This document shows positions 7,830 to 16,282 of a DNA stretch of 64,000 bases, piece by piece. The stretch covers positions 7,998,001 through 8,062,000 of the forward strand of contig NZ_CP046172.1 in the NCBI RefSeq assembly GCF_011801145.1, in the 5' to 3' direction. Below the pieces are notes generated by a model. That model was not told the DNA's origin, searched no databases, and worked only from the letters and a program-made list of their open reading frames with translations. The translations under genes and the position numbers were made by a program. Origin of the DNA: Nocardia arthritidis. Its GTDB lineage: Bacteria > Actinomycetota > Actinomycetes > Mycobacteriales > Mycobacteriaceae. Within the stretch, counting starts at the first letter, position 1, and every line of letters begins with the position of its first letter.

Positions 7830-9329
7830 TCAGTGCGCGAGCACCGGTTCGCCCTCCGACGGCGCAGGCACCGTATTGGGCATCAGCACCGCCATGATCA
7901 CCGCACCGGCCACGAAAATCCCGGTGGCCCACCAGAAGCTGGTGGTGTAGCTCTCGATCATCGACTGTGCGACGGTCAGCTTGTCCGGCACCTTCCCCGC
8001 CAGGTAGTCGCTCGCCGCGGAGGCCGCGATGGTGCTGAGCAGCGCGGTGCCGATCGAACCACCCACCTGCTGGCTGGTGTTGATCGTCGCCGACGCGACA
8101 CCGGCGTCCTCGTGGTGCACCCCGGCGGTCGCGCCCTGGAACGCGGTGGACATCGCGCCACCGAGACCGAGGCCGAGCAGGATCAGCGCGGGCAGCACGT
8201 GCGAGGCGTATCCGGTGGTCAGACCGATCCGGGTCAGCCAGGCCATACCCGCCGCCGCGACAAGGAATCCGACGCTGGTGACGATCTTCGGCCCCACCTT
8301 CGGCAGCAGCAGCGAGGGCACGGTGGTCGAGGAGGCGACCATCGCGGCGACCATCGGCAGGAAGGCGACACCGGTCTTGATCGGCGAGTAACCCATGGTC
8401 AGCTGCATGTAGTAGGTGAGGAACAGGAAGATCGCGAACATTCCGATGCCCATGACGAATACGGTCAGGAACGACGCGCCCCTGGTGCGGTCCAGCACCA
8501 CGCGCAGCGGCAGCAGCGGATGCGCCACCCTGGCCTCGATCGCGACGAACGCACCGAGCAGCACGACACCGCCGATCAGGAAGCCGAGCGTGCCCGCATC
8601 GGTCCAGCCGTGCGATTCGGCGCGGGAGAAGCCGTAGACGATGCCGAACAGCGCCGCGGTCACCACGACGGTGCCGGGGAGGTCGAGCTTCGGCCGATCG
8701 GTGGTCACATGCTTGGCCAGCAGCAGCACCGCGCCGACCAGCGCGACCGCCGCGAACACCAGGTTGACGAACATCACCCAGCGCCAGTTGGCCCATTCGG
8801 TGAGCGCACCGCCGAGCAGCAGGCCGATCGCGCCGCCCGCACCGGCGACCGCACCGAAGATGCCGAATGCCTTGGCTCGCTCGGACGGTTCGGTGAAGGT
8901 GACCGTGAGCAGGGACAGCGCCGCGGGTGCGAGCAGTGCGCCGAAGACGCCCTGCGCGACGCGGGCCGCGACCAGCATGTCGAATCCGGTGGCCGCGCCA
9001 CCGACCGCGGAGGCGGCCGCGAATCCGATCAAACCGACGATGAACGTGGTGCGGCGGCCGAACAGGTCACTCAGGCGTCCGCCGAGCAGCAGCAGGCTGC
9101 CGAAGGCGAGCGCGTATCCGGTGACCACCCATTGCCGGTCGCCATCGCTGAACCCGAGATCCCGCTGCGCTGCGGGGAGTGCGATGTTCACGACGGTCGC
9201 GTCGAGCACGACCATGAGCTGGGCGACGCCGAGAACGGCGAGCACCCACCAGCGCATTGCGTGGGAGCCGCGACGACCCGCCGCGGATTTCTCGGGGGCG
9301 GTTGCCCCACGGTCGATCGTGGTAGTCAT
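7830..9329 (-). CDS. MFS exporter, DHA2 (EmrB/QacA) type
   Basis: Multidrug-type efflux protein of 499 residues with about 14 hydrophobic segments. The ATG at 9329 has AAAGGGGA just upstream; the frame is open far beyond this but carries no transporter sequence there. Motifs include VVLDATVVNIALPAAQRDLG in helix 1, GGRLSDLFGRRTTFIVGL between helices 2 and 3, and motif C in helix 5 (AGAGGAIGLLLGGAL). It is divergent from a TetR gene whose product most likely represses it. The substrate is unknown. Confidence 0.9.
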   Translation of the reverse strand: MTTTIDRGATAPEKSAAGRRGSHAMRWWVLAVLGVAQLMVVLDATVVNIALPAAQRDLGFSDGDRQWVVTGYALAFGSLLLLGGRLSDLFGRRTTFIVGLIGFAAASAVGGAATGFDMLVAARVAQGVFGALLAPAALSLLTVTFTEPSERAKAFGIFGAVAGAGGAIGLLLGGALTEWANWRWVMFVNLVFAAVALVGAVLLLAKHVTTDRPKLDLPGTVVVTAALFGIVYGFSRAESHGWTDAGTLGFLIGGVVLLGAFVAIEARVAHPLLPLRVVLDRTRGASFLTVFVMGIGMFAIFLFLTYYMQLTMGYSPIKTGVAFLPMVAAMVASSTTVPSLLLPKVGPKIVTSVGFLVAAAGMAWLTRIGLTTGYASHVLPALILLGLGLGGAMSTAFQGATAGVHHEDAGVASATINTSQQVGGSIGTALLSTIAASAASDYLAGKVPDKLTVAQSMIESYTTSFWWATGIFVAGAVIMAVLMPNTVPAPSEGEPVLAH

Positions 9330-9403
9330 ATGTCCCCTTTGTCTCGAGTATTGATCCGGAGAAGCAATCTCCGCTTTCCCCGAATGAAAGCTATCACGAT
9401 AAC

Positions 9404-9418
9404 GGAGGATCTGCCTCC
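9404..9418. promoter_or_regulatory. Inverted repeat in the MFS/TetR gap (possible operator)
   Basis: GGAGG-atctg-CCTCC lies between the divergent MFS (start 9329) and TetR (start 9450) genes, where a TetR operator would be expected. The arms are short. Confidence 0.35.
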
Positions 9419-9437
9419 ACTTAATCCCGATCGTTGC

Positions 9438-9443
9438 TAGCAT
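9438..9443 (+). promoter_or_regulatory. -10 box of a probable leaderless transcript (TetR gene)
   Basis: TAGCAT, then six bases, then the GTG start at 9450, with no ribosome binding site. This spacing puts the transcription start at the start codon. Confidence 0.55.
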
Positions 9444-9449
9444 GACGGT

Positions 9450-10127
9450 GTGAATCACGCCACGGCCGTATCTCCGCCCCGCCGCCTGCGCGCCGATGCC
9501 GCTCGCAACCAGCAGCGCATCATCGCCGCGGCGCGGCAACTGTTCGCCGATCACGGACTCGAGATCACCCTCGACGATGTGGCCGAGCGCGCCGGCGTCG
9601 GCGTCGGCACGGTGTACCGGCGCTTCGCGAACAAGAAGGAGCTCATCACCGAGGTCTTCGAGCAGAATCTGCTGGAGTTCGCCGACGCCGCCGATGTCGC
9701 GCGTCAGTATCCGGACCCGTGGCTCGGCATCGTCGAATTCTTCGAGTACGCGAGCAAACACCTCGCGAACAACCGCGGCTTCAGCGCGGTGATGCTGGAG
9801 CTCAAAGAGGATATGGACCGGTTTTCCAAAATCCTGGACGACCGGATCAAGCCGTCCATTCGCGGCCTGGTCGAGCGGGCCCAGGAGGCGGGCGTGCTTG
9901 CGCCCGGCGTCGACGCGTCGGATTTCTTCGCGCTGATCCACATGATCGACGGCATCGCCGAATTCGCCGCGCCCGCCAATACCGAGGTCTGGCGGCGGTA
10001 TATGGCGATCGCGCTGAACGGCCTCCGGGCCGATTCGGTGCCGCGCAGGCCGTTGTCCGTGCCACCGATGACGGAGGAGGAGATCGAGCACGCGAAGGCG
10101 GCCTCCTGCACCGGCCGTCGCCGGTGA
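9450..10127 (+). CDS. TetR family transcriptional regulator
   Basis: DNA-binding repressor of 225 residues. The N-terminal helix-turn-helix is complete: RNQQRIIAAARQLFADHG, ITLDDVAERAGVGVGTVYRR and FANKKELITEVFEQ. The C-terminal ligand domain is diverse, as usual. The GTG start follows a TAGCAT box by six bases, which suggests a leaderless mRNA. It is divergent from a DHA2 exporter and most likely controls it in response to an exported compound. This pairing is inferred from gene order. Confidence 0.9.
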   Translation: MNHATAVSPPRRLRADAARNQQRIIAAARQLFADHGLEITLDDVAERAGVGVGTVYRRFANKKELITEVFEQNLLEFADAADVARQYPDPWLGIVEFFEYASKHLANNRGFSAVMLELKEDMDRFSKILDDRIKPSIRGLVERAQEAGVLAPGVDASDFFALIHMIDGIAEFAAPANTEVWRRYMAIALNGLRADSVPRRPLSVPPMTEEEIEHAKAASCTGRRR

Positions 10128-10195
10128 CCCGCCCGGCGAATATCGACATTTCATTTCATTTCGCGCATTGAGTAGCGGTGGTCACACCACTGACC

Positions 10196-10201
10196 TACAG
10201 T
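10196..10201 (+). promoter_or_regulatory. -10 box of a probable leaderless transcript (lactone oxidase)
   Basis: TACAGT is followed after seven bases by the ATG at 10209. No ribosome binding site is present. Confidence 0.5.
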
Positions 10202-10208
10202 TGGACAC

Positions 10209-11504
10209 ATGACCAACTCGTGGGTGAATTGGGCGGGCGATCAGCGCTGTGCCCCGGCGGCCATCGTGTCCCCGCGCGATACCGACGAGCTCGCCGAAAT
10301 CATCGGCGCCGCCGCCACCCGCGGACAGACCGTCCGGGTGGCGGGTGCGGGCCACTCGTTCAGCGACACCGTCCTCACCGACGGCGTCCTGCTCGATCTC
10401 GGCAAACTGGATCGCATACTCGACATAGACCACGCCACGGGCCGGGTCAGGGTTCAGGCGGGCAGCACGCTCAACGCGGCGAGCAATGCGCTGCACTCGC
10501 ACGGGCTCGCCTTCCCGAATCTCGGCGACATCGACGTGCAGACCATCGCGGGCGCCACCGCGACCGCAACCCACGGAACCGGCGCCACCCTGCAAAACCT
10601 TTCCGCCGCAATGCATTCCATCGAGCTGATGCTCGCCGACGGCAGCCGAGTGGAGTTGAACGCCGAAACCGACCCCGACGGCTGGCGCGCGGCGCGGGTC
10701 AGCCTCGGCGCGCTCGGCATCGTCACCGAGGTGACGCTGCAACTGGTGCCGTCCTTTGTCCTGGAGGGCGTGGAACGCCCCATGCCGGTCGATGAACTGC
10801 TCACCGAGCTGGACACACATGTCGACGGCAACGAGCACTTCGAGTTCTACATGTTTGCGCACAGCCCACTGGCGATGACCAAGCGCAACAACCGGGTCGC
10901 GCTGCCGGAGCAGCCGCGCGGCAAGGCGGTGGACTGGTTCGCCGACATCCTCATGTCCAACTACACCTTCGACGCGCTGTGCCGGCTCGGCAGACGGGCC
11001 CCGCGCACCATCCCGTGGATCCACCGTGGCGCCGCGTACGCGGGCAGCTACCGCAGGCAGGTGGACCGCTCGTATCGAGTCTTCGCCTCCCCCAGGCTGA
11101 TTCGGTTCACCGAGATGGAATACGCGATCCCCCGTTCGCATTCCGTCGATGCCATCCGCGAAATCAAGGAACTGGCGCGGAAATTCGATACGCCGATGCC
11201 CATCGAGGTGCGCTGGGTCGCACCCGACGACGCGTTCCTCTCCCCCGCGACCGGGCGGGAGACCTGCTATATCGCCGTACACCAGTACCGCGGCATGGAC
11301 TACGAACCGTATTTCCGTGCCTGCGAAGCGGTTTTCGACAAATATGATGGACGCCCGCACTGGGGCAAGCGCCACTTCCAGACCTGGGAGACACTGCGCG
11401 ACCGCTACCCGGACTGGGAGCGATTCGCCGAGGCGCGGCGGCGATTCGACCCCAAGGGCCGCTTCGCCAACGCCTACGTCGACCGGGTGCTCGGCTCGGT
11501 CTGA
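10209..11504 (+). CDS. D-arabinono-1,4-lactone / L-gulonolactone oxidase family FAD protein
   Basis: Flavoprotein of 431 residues with an N-terminal FAD domain (VSPRDTDELAEIIG, then VRVAGAGHSFSDTV, where the histidine often holds the flavin covalently) and a C-terminal ALO domain ending HWGKRHFQTWE and RRRFDPKGRFANAYVDRVLG. Members oxidise sugar-1,4-lactones to ascorbate-like products; mycobacterial relatives act as L-gulono-1,4-lactone dehydrogenases. The start is ATG 10209, probably leaderless. The gene converges on a sirtuin gene. The physiological substrate is not shown. Confidence 0.9.
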   Translation: MTNSWVNWAGDQRCAPAAIVSPRDTDELAEIIGAAATRGQTVRVAGAGHSFSDTVLTDGVLLDLGKLDRILDIDHATGRVRVQAGSTLNAASNALHSHGLAFPNLGDIDVQTIAGATATATHGTGATLQNLSAAMHSIELMLADGSRVELNAETDPDGWRAARVSLGALGIVTEVTLQLVPSFVLEGVERPMPVDELLTELDTHVDGNEHFEFYMFAHSPLAMTKRNNRVALPEQPRGKAVDWFADILMSNYTFDALCRLGRRAPRTIPWIHRGAAYAGSYRRQVDRSYRVFASPRLIRFTEMEYAIPRSHSVDAIREIKELARKFDTPMPIEVRWVAPDDAFLSPATGRETCYIAVHQYRGMDYEPYFRACEAVFDKYDGRPHWGKRHFQTWETLRDRYPDWERFAEARRRFDPKGRFANAYVDRVLGSV

Positions 11505-11514
11505 CGAATTCGGT

Positions 11515-12261
11515 TCAGGCCGAAAGGATTTCCGACACCAGCCGCGGCACGGCGGTGCCGATCGGCTCGCGGACCAGCTCGCTCGCGATGCCGTCGTACG
11601 GCGTCGGCTCGGCGTTCACGATGATCAGATCCGCACCGGCGTCCACCGCGACCGCGCACATCGACGCGGCCGGCTCCACCTGCAGTGAACTGCCGATGGC
11701 CAGGAAGATTTCGCAGGTCTGCGCGGCGAGCGCGGCCTTGGTGACGGTGCGCGCGTCCATCTGCTGGCCGAACATGATCGTCGCGGCCTTCAATATTCCG
11801 CCGCATTCGGGACAGGGCGGATCCGGTTCCCCGTCCGCCACCCGGCCCAGCGCCGCCTCCATCGATGTCCGATAGTCGCAGCCGACGCAGACCACCTCGA
11901 ACATATTGCCGTGTATCTCGATCACCCGCTCCGGCGTCGATCCGGCGCGCTGGTGCAGCCGGTCGACGTTCTGGGTGATGATGGTGACCGCCCGCCCGCC
12001 CCGCTCCAACTCCACCAGCGCCCGGTGCGCGGCATTGGGCCTGGCCTGCCAGGCCGGGTTGTCGCGGCGGGCCAGCCAGGAGCGGCTGCGCAGGTCCGGA
12101 TCGGCGATGTAGTTGTCGTAGGTCGAAAGCAGTTCGGCGATCGGATCTTTCGTCCACACGCCGCGCGGCCCACGGAAGTCGGGAATGCCGGAATCGGTGG
12201 AGATGCCCGCGCCGGTGAGGACTCCGATCCGGCCGGTGCGGCGGCGCCAGTCGGTGGTCAT
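11515..12261 (-). CDS. Sir2 family NAD-dependent protein deacylase
   Basis: Sirtuin of 248 residues that removes acyl groups from lysines using NAD. It shows the NAD loop LTGAGISTDSGIPDFRGPRG, TQNVDRLHQRAG, the catalytic histidine in EIHGNMF, and two zinc-binding pairs in VCVGC and PPCPEC. GSSLQVEPA and IIVNAEPTPYD complete the Rossmann part. The start is ATG 12261, not the upstream in-frame codon at 12309, because TAACCT stands eight bases before it as a leaderless -10 box. Bacterial relatives deacetylate acyl-CoA synthetases. Confidence 0.93.
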   Translation of the reverse strand: MTTDWRRRTGRIGVLTGAGISTDSGIPDFRGPRGVWTKDPIAELLSTYDNYIADPDLRSRSWLARRDNPAWQARPNAAHRALVELERGGRAVTIITQNVDRLHQRAGSTPERVIEIHGNMFEVVCVGCDYRTSMEAALGRVADGEPDPPCPECGGILKAATIMFGQQMDARTVTKAALAAQTCEIFLAIGSSLQVEPAASMCAVAVDAGADLIIVNAEPTPYDGIASELVREPIGTAVPRLVSEILSA

Positions 12262-12269
12262 ATCGATCA

Positions 12270-12275
12270 AGGTTA
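12270..12275 (-). promoter_or_regulatory. -10 box of a probable leaderless transcript (sirtuin)
   Basis: On the minus strand TAACCT is followed after eight bases by the ATG at 12261. Confidence 0.45.
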
Positions 12276-12443
12276 AGCGAATGCCGGGACCGCGCCCGAG
12301 CGGGCTCATCCGGGCGGTGTCCGGGGGCTCCGCGAGCGGTCAAGCGCCACAACGGCTTTCGAAAGTATCCGCAGGTCACCCGCGGCAACGTAACGCAGGC
12401 GCGATGGTGACGATGTGCACGTCGAGCCCATCCTGACGGTTCC

Positions 12444-12458
12444 GGGATACGTATTCCC
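12444..12458. promoter_or_regulatory. Near-palindrome upstream of the ArsC-like gene
   Basis: GGGATACGTATTCCC is a near-perfect palindrome about 60 bases before the ArsC-like start. It could be a repressor site. No ArsR gene is seen nearby. Confidence 0.25.
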
Positions 12459-12519
12459 TTACGCTACGACAGCGTTTCGGCGGGAACCCGGGAACCGTCC
12501 ATCCAGCGAAAGGCGATGC

Positions 12520-12933
12520 ATGACCCACACACCGAGCGTGCTGTTCGTCTGCGTGCAGAACGCGGCGCGATCGCAGATGGCCGCCGGATTCCTGACCGCG
12601 CTGGCCGGCGATCGCATCGAAGTGCGTTCGGCGGGCAGCGAACCGGCGGCGGCCGTCGATCCGTCCGCGGTGGCCGCGATGGCCGAGCTCGGCATCGATA
12701 TCTCCGAGCGGCGCCCGACTCCGTTGACGGACGAGGCGGTCGGTATTTCCGATGTGGTCGTCACCATGGGCTGTGGTGAGGCGTGTCCGTTCTTCCCCGG
12801 CATCAGCTACCGCAACTGGGATCTGCCCGATCCGGCCGGGCACGGACTGGACGGCATCCGGCCGATCCGCGATCGCATCCGGATCCTGGTGGAGAACCTC
12901 ATCGCGGAATTGGTACCGGTGTCCAGGCATTGA
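12520..12933 (+). CDS. arsC: Arsenate reductase-like protein (low-molecular-weight phosphatase fold)
   Basis: Cytoplasmic protein of 137 residues. The P-loop CVQNAARS (C11-X5-R) and a later cysteine pair in TMGCGEACPFFPG match thiol-dependent arsenate reductases, which reduce arsenate to arsenite through three cysteines; actinobacterial forms may use mycothiol or thioredoxin. The aspartate in DLPDPAG is the usual general acid. The ATG at 12520 follows CGAAAGGCG. No ArsR, Acr3 or ArsB gene is beside it, so it stands alone here. Protein-tyrosine phosphatase activity is the alternative. Confidence 0.82.
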   Translation: MTHTPSVLFVCVQNAARSQMAAGFLTALAGDRIEVRSAGSEPAAAVDPSAVAAMAELGIDISERRPTPLTDEAVGISDVVVTMGCGEACPFFPGISYRNWDLPDPAGHGLDGIRPIRDRIRILVENLIAELVPVSRH

Positions 12934-12977
12934 CCCGGGCGTCCGATTTCTTCAAGACCGCCCCGGCCCGAGCGCCA

Positions 12978-12983
12978 TACGCT
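12978..12983 (+). promoter_or_regulatory. -10 box of a probable leaderless transcript (VOC protein)
   Basis: TACGCT is followed after six bases by the ATG at 12990, with no ribosome binding site. Confidence 0.5.
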
Positions 12984-12989
12984 GCGGAT

Positions 12990-13385
12990 ATGACTCCACA
13001 ACTCAGCTTCATCGGCATCGTCGTCAACGATATGACCGCCGCGCTGGCGTTCTATCGCCGGCTCGGACTGACCTTCCCCGCGGGCTCCGAAACCGAACCG
13101 CATGTGGAAGCCGAGTTGGGCGGCGGCCTGCGACTGTGCCTCGACACCGAGGACACCGTCCGCTCGTTCCACCCCGAATGGCAGCCGCCCGCCTCGCCGG
13201 GCCGCATCGGTTTCGCCTTCCTGTGCGCGAGCCCGGCCGAGGTCGATCGCGTGTACGACGAGCTCACCGCCGCCGGGTACCACGGACAGCTGAAGCCGTG
13301 GGACGCGTTCTGGGGCCAGCGGTACGCCACGGTCCACGATCCGGACGGCAACAGCGTCGACCTGTGTGCGGCCCTCGATTCCTGA
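12990..13385 (+). CDS. VOC (glyoxalase/bleomycin-resistance) family protein
   Basis: Protein of 131 residues with the vicinal oxygen chelate fold: GIVVNDMTAALAFYRRLGL opens the first beta-alpha-beta unit and QRYATVHDPDGNSVDL closes the second. The family includes metal-dependent lyases and dioxygenases, and drug-binding resistance proteins. No clear metal-ligand histidine appears in the first unit. That leaves a ligand-binding role possible. A start at the upstream in-frame codon 12783 would overlap arsC and is unlikely because a TACGCT box precedes ATG 12990. Confidence 0.8.
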   Translation: MTPQLSFIGIVVNDMTAALAFYRRLGLTFPAGSETEPHVEAELGGGLRLCLDTEDTVRSFHPEWQPPASPGRIGFAFLCASPAEVDRVYDELTAAGYHGQLKPWDAFWGQRYATVHDPDGNSVDLCAALDS

Positions 13386-13435
13386 GCCCGCCCCATCGAA
13401 TCGCTACGCGATGCTGGGCCCGGTCGTGCTGGCCG

Positions 13436-14143
13436 TCAGCGAGATAGCAACTCCCGCAACGGCATTCCGGTCAGTTCGCGCACGTCGCGGGACAGGTGCG
13501 CCTGGTCGGCGAAGCCGGTGACGACAGCCGTCTCGGCCAGCGGCGCGCCGCCGCGCGCCGCCCTCAGCGCCCGCTGTAGCCGCAGCACCCTGGCCAGTGT
13601 TTTCGGCCCGTAGCCGAATGCGGCCAGCGAACGGCGGTGCAGCAGCCGAGGGCCGAGGCCGACCGCCTCGGCGGTGGCGGCGATCGTCCAGCCCGAGTCC
13701 AGAGCCGTCACGATGCGGCGCAGCCGGGGATCGGGCGGATCGACCGCGGCGGCCCTGGCCAGCGCGATGGATTCCAGCGCGGCGCCGCGATCTTCGGCCG
13801 CGTCCACCTGCTCGGTGAGCCTGCGGGCCGTCGCGGTGGGCCACAGCTCGTCCAGATCGACGCGGCGGTCCCGCAATTCGTGCGCGGGCACGCCGAGCAG
13901 GCCGGGCGCGGTGCCCGGATAGAAGCGGATACCGGCCAGGCTCGCGCCGGGACGGATGGCCGGGTACTGGGCCGCGGTGTCCGGACCCGCGATGAACAAA
14001 CGCCCGTCGGACCAGATGAGATCGATGCAGCCATCGGGCAGGACGGGATGCGACGCGTCGCGCACGGCGACGGTGCGGGTCCAGAGGACGGCACCGGCCA
14101 TGCGCGACGGCCGTTCGCGATAGCCTGCCGTCTCGTCCGCCAT
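13436..14143 (-). CDS. AraC family transcriptional regulator
   Basis: DNA-binding regulator of 235 residues. The N-terminal half (HPVLPDGCIDLIWSDGRLFIAGPDT, a cupin-like sensor of the DUF6597 kind) precedes two helix-turn-helix units at the C-terminus (GWTIAATAEAVGLGPRLLHRR and APLAETAVVTGFADQAHLSRD, then TGMPLRELL). The second HTH is well preserved. The ATG at 14143 follows TAGCGT by seven bases. It converges with the VOC gene. Its target is not evident from the neighbours. Confidence 0.85.
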   Translation of the reverse strand: MADETAGYRERPSRMAGAVLWTRTVAVRDASHPVLPDGCIDLIWSDGRLFIAGPDTAAQYPAIRPGASLAGIRFYPGTAPGLLGVPAHELRDRRVDLDELWPTATARRLTEQVDAAEDRGAALESIALARAAAVDPPDPRLRRIVTALDSGWTIAATAEAVGLGPRLLHRRSLAAFGYGPKTLARVLRLQRALRAARGGAPLAETAVVTGFADQAHLSRDVRELTGMPLRELLSR

Positions 14144-14233
14144 ACCTTCGACGCTATAAGCACCCACCGACAGCGGGCAGCCGAATTCTCGTCACACCGC
14201 GATGTCTCAAAAATATCGTCTCAATAATGCGTT

Positions 14234-14935
14234 TTATTTGAGATATCGGTAGAGCGTCGCCCGCGACACCCCGAGTTCCCGCGCGATTTCCGGAACACTG
14301 CGGCCCTCGTCGACGCTCATCCGCCGGGCCACCGCGACGAGTTCGGGGGTGAGCGCGGCGGGGCGGCCGCGCTGTCCCGAAACCCGCTGCGGTCCATCGC
14401 CGTACAGGAGTTCGATACCGGCGAGGACCTCCGCGCGCAGCTCGTCGAGCGGCGCCTCCGCGTAGAGCACGACCGGATCGCCCAGGCTCGCGATGATCTG
14501 CGAGGCGCGCACCCGTTCCGCGAAGGTCGGATGCGGTCCGGCCGCCAGCTCGTTGGCCCGCACCATGGCCGTCCGCAATCGCTCGAAAATACTGCCGGGA
14601 CCGGCCATCGCAAGATCGCTGAGGCTCAGCCGCAGCAGATAGCGGTGGGCGAGGTAGACATCGAGCAGACCCTCGACCACCATCCGCCGCGCCACGGCGG
14701 GCTCGGCCCGTCCGGCGGTGGCGACGGTCCGCTCCATCGCGACGAGTAGCGGCTCGGCCAAGCCGGCGAGAATGTCGTACTTGCTCGGATAGTGGTACAG
14801 CACACCGGCTTTGGTGATGCCGAGCTGTTCGGCGATGGCGCGAACCGAGGTGCGGTGGTAGCCGTGCGCGCCGAACAGATCGAGCGCGACCGCCAGAATG
14901 CGCTCGCGCATGCCCGCATGATTCTCGTCGTCCAT
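14234..14935 (-). CDS. TetR family regulator with an extra C-terminal resolvase-type HTH
   Basis: Repressor of 233 residues. The N-terminus is a normal TetR HTH (RERILAVALDLFGAHGYHRT, VRAIAEQLGITKAGVLYHY, PSKYDIL). After the ligand domain, GQRGRPAALTPELVAVARRM, SVPEIARELGVSRATLYRYL form a second HTH like that at the C-terminus of Hin-type resolvases (HTH_7). This two-HTH layout is uncommon. The -10 TACGAT lies six bases before ATG 14935 and its -35 overlaps a TGACTGACC palindrome, so it probably represses itself and the divergent monooxygenase gene. Confidence 0.88.
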   Translation of the reverse strand: MDDENHAGMRERILAVALDLFGAHGYHRTSVRAIAEQLGITKAGVLYHYPSKYDILAGLAEPLLVAMERTVATAGRAEPAVARRMVVEGLLDVYLAHRYLLRLSLSDLAMAGPGSIFERLRTAMVRANELAAGPHPTFAERVRASQIIASLGDPVVLYAEAPLDELRAEVLAGIELLYGDGPQRVSGQRGRPAALTPELVAVARRMSVDEGRSVPEIARELGVSRATLYRYLK

Positions 14936-14941
14936 CTCCCG

Positions 14942-14947
14942 ATCGTA
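14942..14947 (-). promoter_or_regulatory. -10 box of the TetR gene (minus strand)
   Basis: TACGAT six bases before the ATG at 14935. CTGACC stands 17 bases upstream as a -35 box and lies inside operator site A. Confidence 0.5.
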
Positions 14948-14953
14948 GCCGTT

Positions 14954-14970
14954 GACTGACCGATGGTCAG
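14954..14970. promoter_or_regulatory. TetR operator site A
   Basis: GACTGACCGATGGTCAG, a palindrome of CTGACC and GGTCAG halves, lies over the regulator's own -35 region. Confidence 0.7.
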
Positions 14971-14984
14971 CGTCATACCGTAAT

Positions 14985-15003
14985 GACTGACCATCGGTCA
15001 GTC
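14985..15003. promoter_or_regulatory. TetR operator site B
   Basis: GACTGACCATCGGTCAGTC is a near-perfect 19-bp palindrome and repeats the halves of site A 31 bases away. It lies 17 bases before the monooxygenase start, where a bound repressor would block that gene. Confidence 0.75.
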
Positions 15004-15019
15004 GATCCGGGAGCACAGC

Positions 15020-16186
15020 ATGTCAAGCAACCGCAACGTCCTCATTTCCGGCGCCAGTATCGCCGGGCCCGCCCTCGCCTACTGGCTCAATCGCAACGGG
15101 TTCCGCACGACGATCGTCGAGCTCGCCCCTGCCCTGCGTCCGGGCGGCAACGGCGTCGACCTGCGCGGCGACGCCGTGCGCCTGGTCGCGCAGACGGGCA
15201 TCCTGCCCGAGCTGCGCGAGCTCGCCACCGATATCCGGGCACTCACCTTCGTCGACGAGCGGGGCGCGCAGGTGGCGACCATGCCCAACAGCGCGTTCAA
15301 CACCGCCGACGATATCGAGATCATGCGGGGTGATCTGGCCCGCAAGCTTCACGAAATCACCTCGGACGAAACGGAATACCGCTTCGGCACGACCATCGAG
15401 GCGCTCACCCAGCGGCCGGACGGGGTGGCGGTCACCTTCGCCGACGGCACCACCGAGATATTCGATCTGGTCATCGGCGCGGACGGATTGCATTCGCGGG
15501 TAAGGAATCTCGCGATCATTCCCGAGGCGCGGGCGGTACACCACCTCGGCCTGTATTTCGCTACGGCACAGGTGGATTCGTCCTTCGGTGCGCCGGGTAC
15601 GGTGACGCTCTACAACATTCCCGGCAAGGTCGCCGGTGTCTATCGCTCGGCCGCGCACGACACCGCGGGCGCCTTCTTCATGTTGCGCGAGCCGCACGTG
15701 CTCGAATTCGATCACCGCGACCGCGATGCACAGAAGGCGTTGCTGCGCAAGTACTTCGACATTCCGGGTTGGCGGGTGCGCGAACTGCTCGCGCAGGCCA
15801 CCGCCGACGAATCGTTCTATTTCGATGCGGCCGACCAGATCCGGATCCCGCACTGGTCCAGCGGGCGGGTGGCGCTCGTGGGCGACGCGGGCTACTGCGC
15901 GACCCTGCTGTCCGGCGCGGGCGCATCGCTGGCGCTGACGGGTGCGCACCTGCTCGCCACCGAACTCGCGGCGGCCGCGGGCGACCACCGCCGCGCCTTC
16001 GACCGCTACGAGGCCACCCTGCGTCCGACGGTCGCCAAACACCAGCGGGCGACCAAGCTGAGCAGCGCCCTACTGATTCCGGCAGGGCCGTCGCAGCTCT
16101 GGTTGCGCAACCGGCTGGCCCGGATCCTGACCTTCGAGCCGGTGGCCGCCAAGGTGTTCCGGCAGCAGTTCGAGCGCGCCGCGTAG
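15020..16186 (+). CDS. FAD-dependent aromatic-ring monooxygenase (PHBH/TetX-like)
   Basis: Flavoprotein of 388 residues. The FAD fold is shown by VLISGASIAGPALAYWLNRNG (GxGxxG variant), the middle motif VIGADGLHSRVRNLA (DG motif) and VALVGDAGYCATLLSGAGAS (GD motif). These are the three motifs of class A flavin monooxygenases that hydroxylate aromatic or polycyclic compounds, including tetracyclines. The ATG at 15020 follows GGGAGC. The divergent TetR gene with two shared operators suggests induction by its substrate, perhaps an antibiotic or phenolic compound. The substrate is unknown. Confidence 0.9.
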   Translation: MSSNRNVLISGASIAGPALAYWLNRNGFRTTIVELAPALRPGGNGVDLRGDAVRLVAQTGILPELRELATDIRALTFVDERGAQVATMPNSAFNTADDIEIMRGDLARKLHEITSDETEYRFGTTIEALTQRPDGVAVTFADGTTEIFDLVIGADGLHSRVRNLAIIPEARAVHHLGLYFATAQVDSSFGAPGTVTLYNIPGKVAGVYRSAAHDTAGAFFMLREPHVLEFDHRDRDAQKALLRKYFDIPGWRVRELLAQATADESFYFDAADQIRIPHWSSGRVALVGDAGYCATLLSGAGASLALTGAHLLATELAAAAGDHRRAFDRYEATLRPTVAKHQRATKLSSALLIPAGPSQLWLRNRLARILTFEPVAAKVFRQQFERAA

Positions 16187-16282
16187 GAACGGCCGGCCAC
16201 CGGTCGTGCCGCCGATCCCGCGCGGCGGCGGCATGCGGGTGACCGCCGGACACCGGTCTCGCGGCGCGGAGCACCCGCCCGC

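Noticed and set aside
9330..10154. Upstream extension of the DHA2 exporter frame (774 codons in all)
   Set aside because: The extension lies over the TetR gene and has no transporter sequence; a ribosome binding site fixes the start at 9329.
10182..11375. Open frame of 397 codons on the minus strand
   Set aside because: Antisense to the lactone oxidase, which has clear FAD and ALO motifs; the shadow has no known motif.
14936..15019. Rho-independent terminator at the TGACTGACC palindromes
   Set aside because: They lie between divergent genes at promoter positions and lack a T run; operators fit better.
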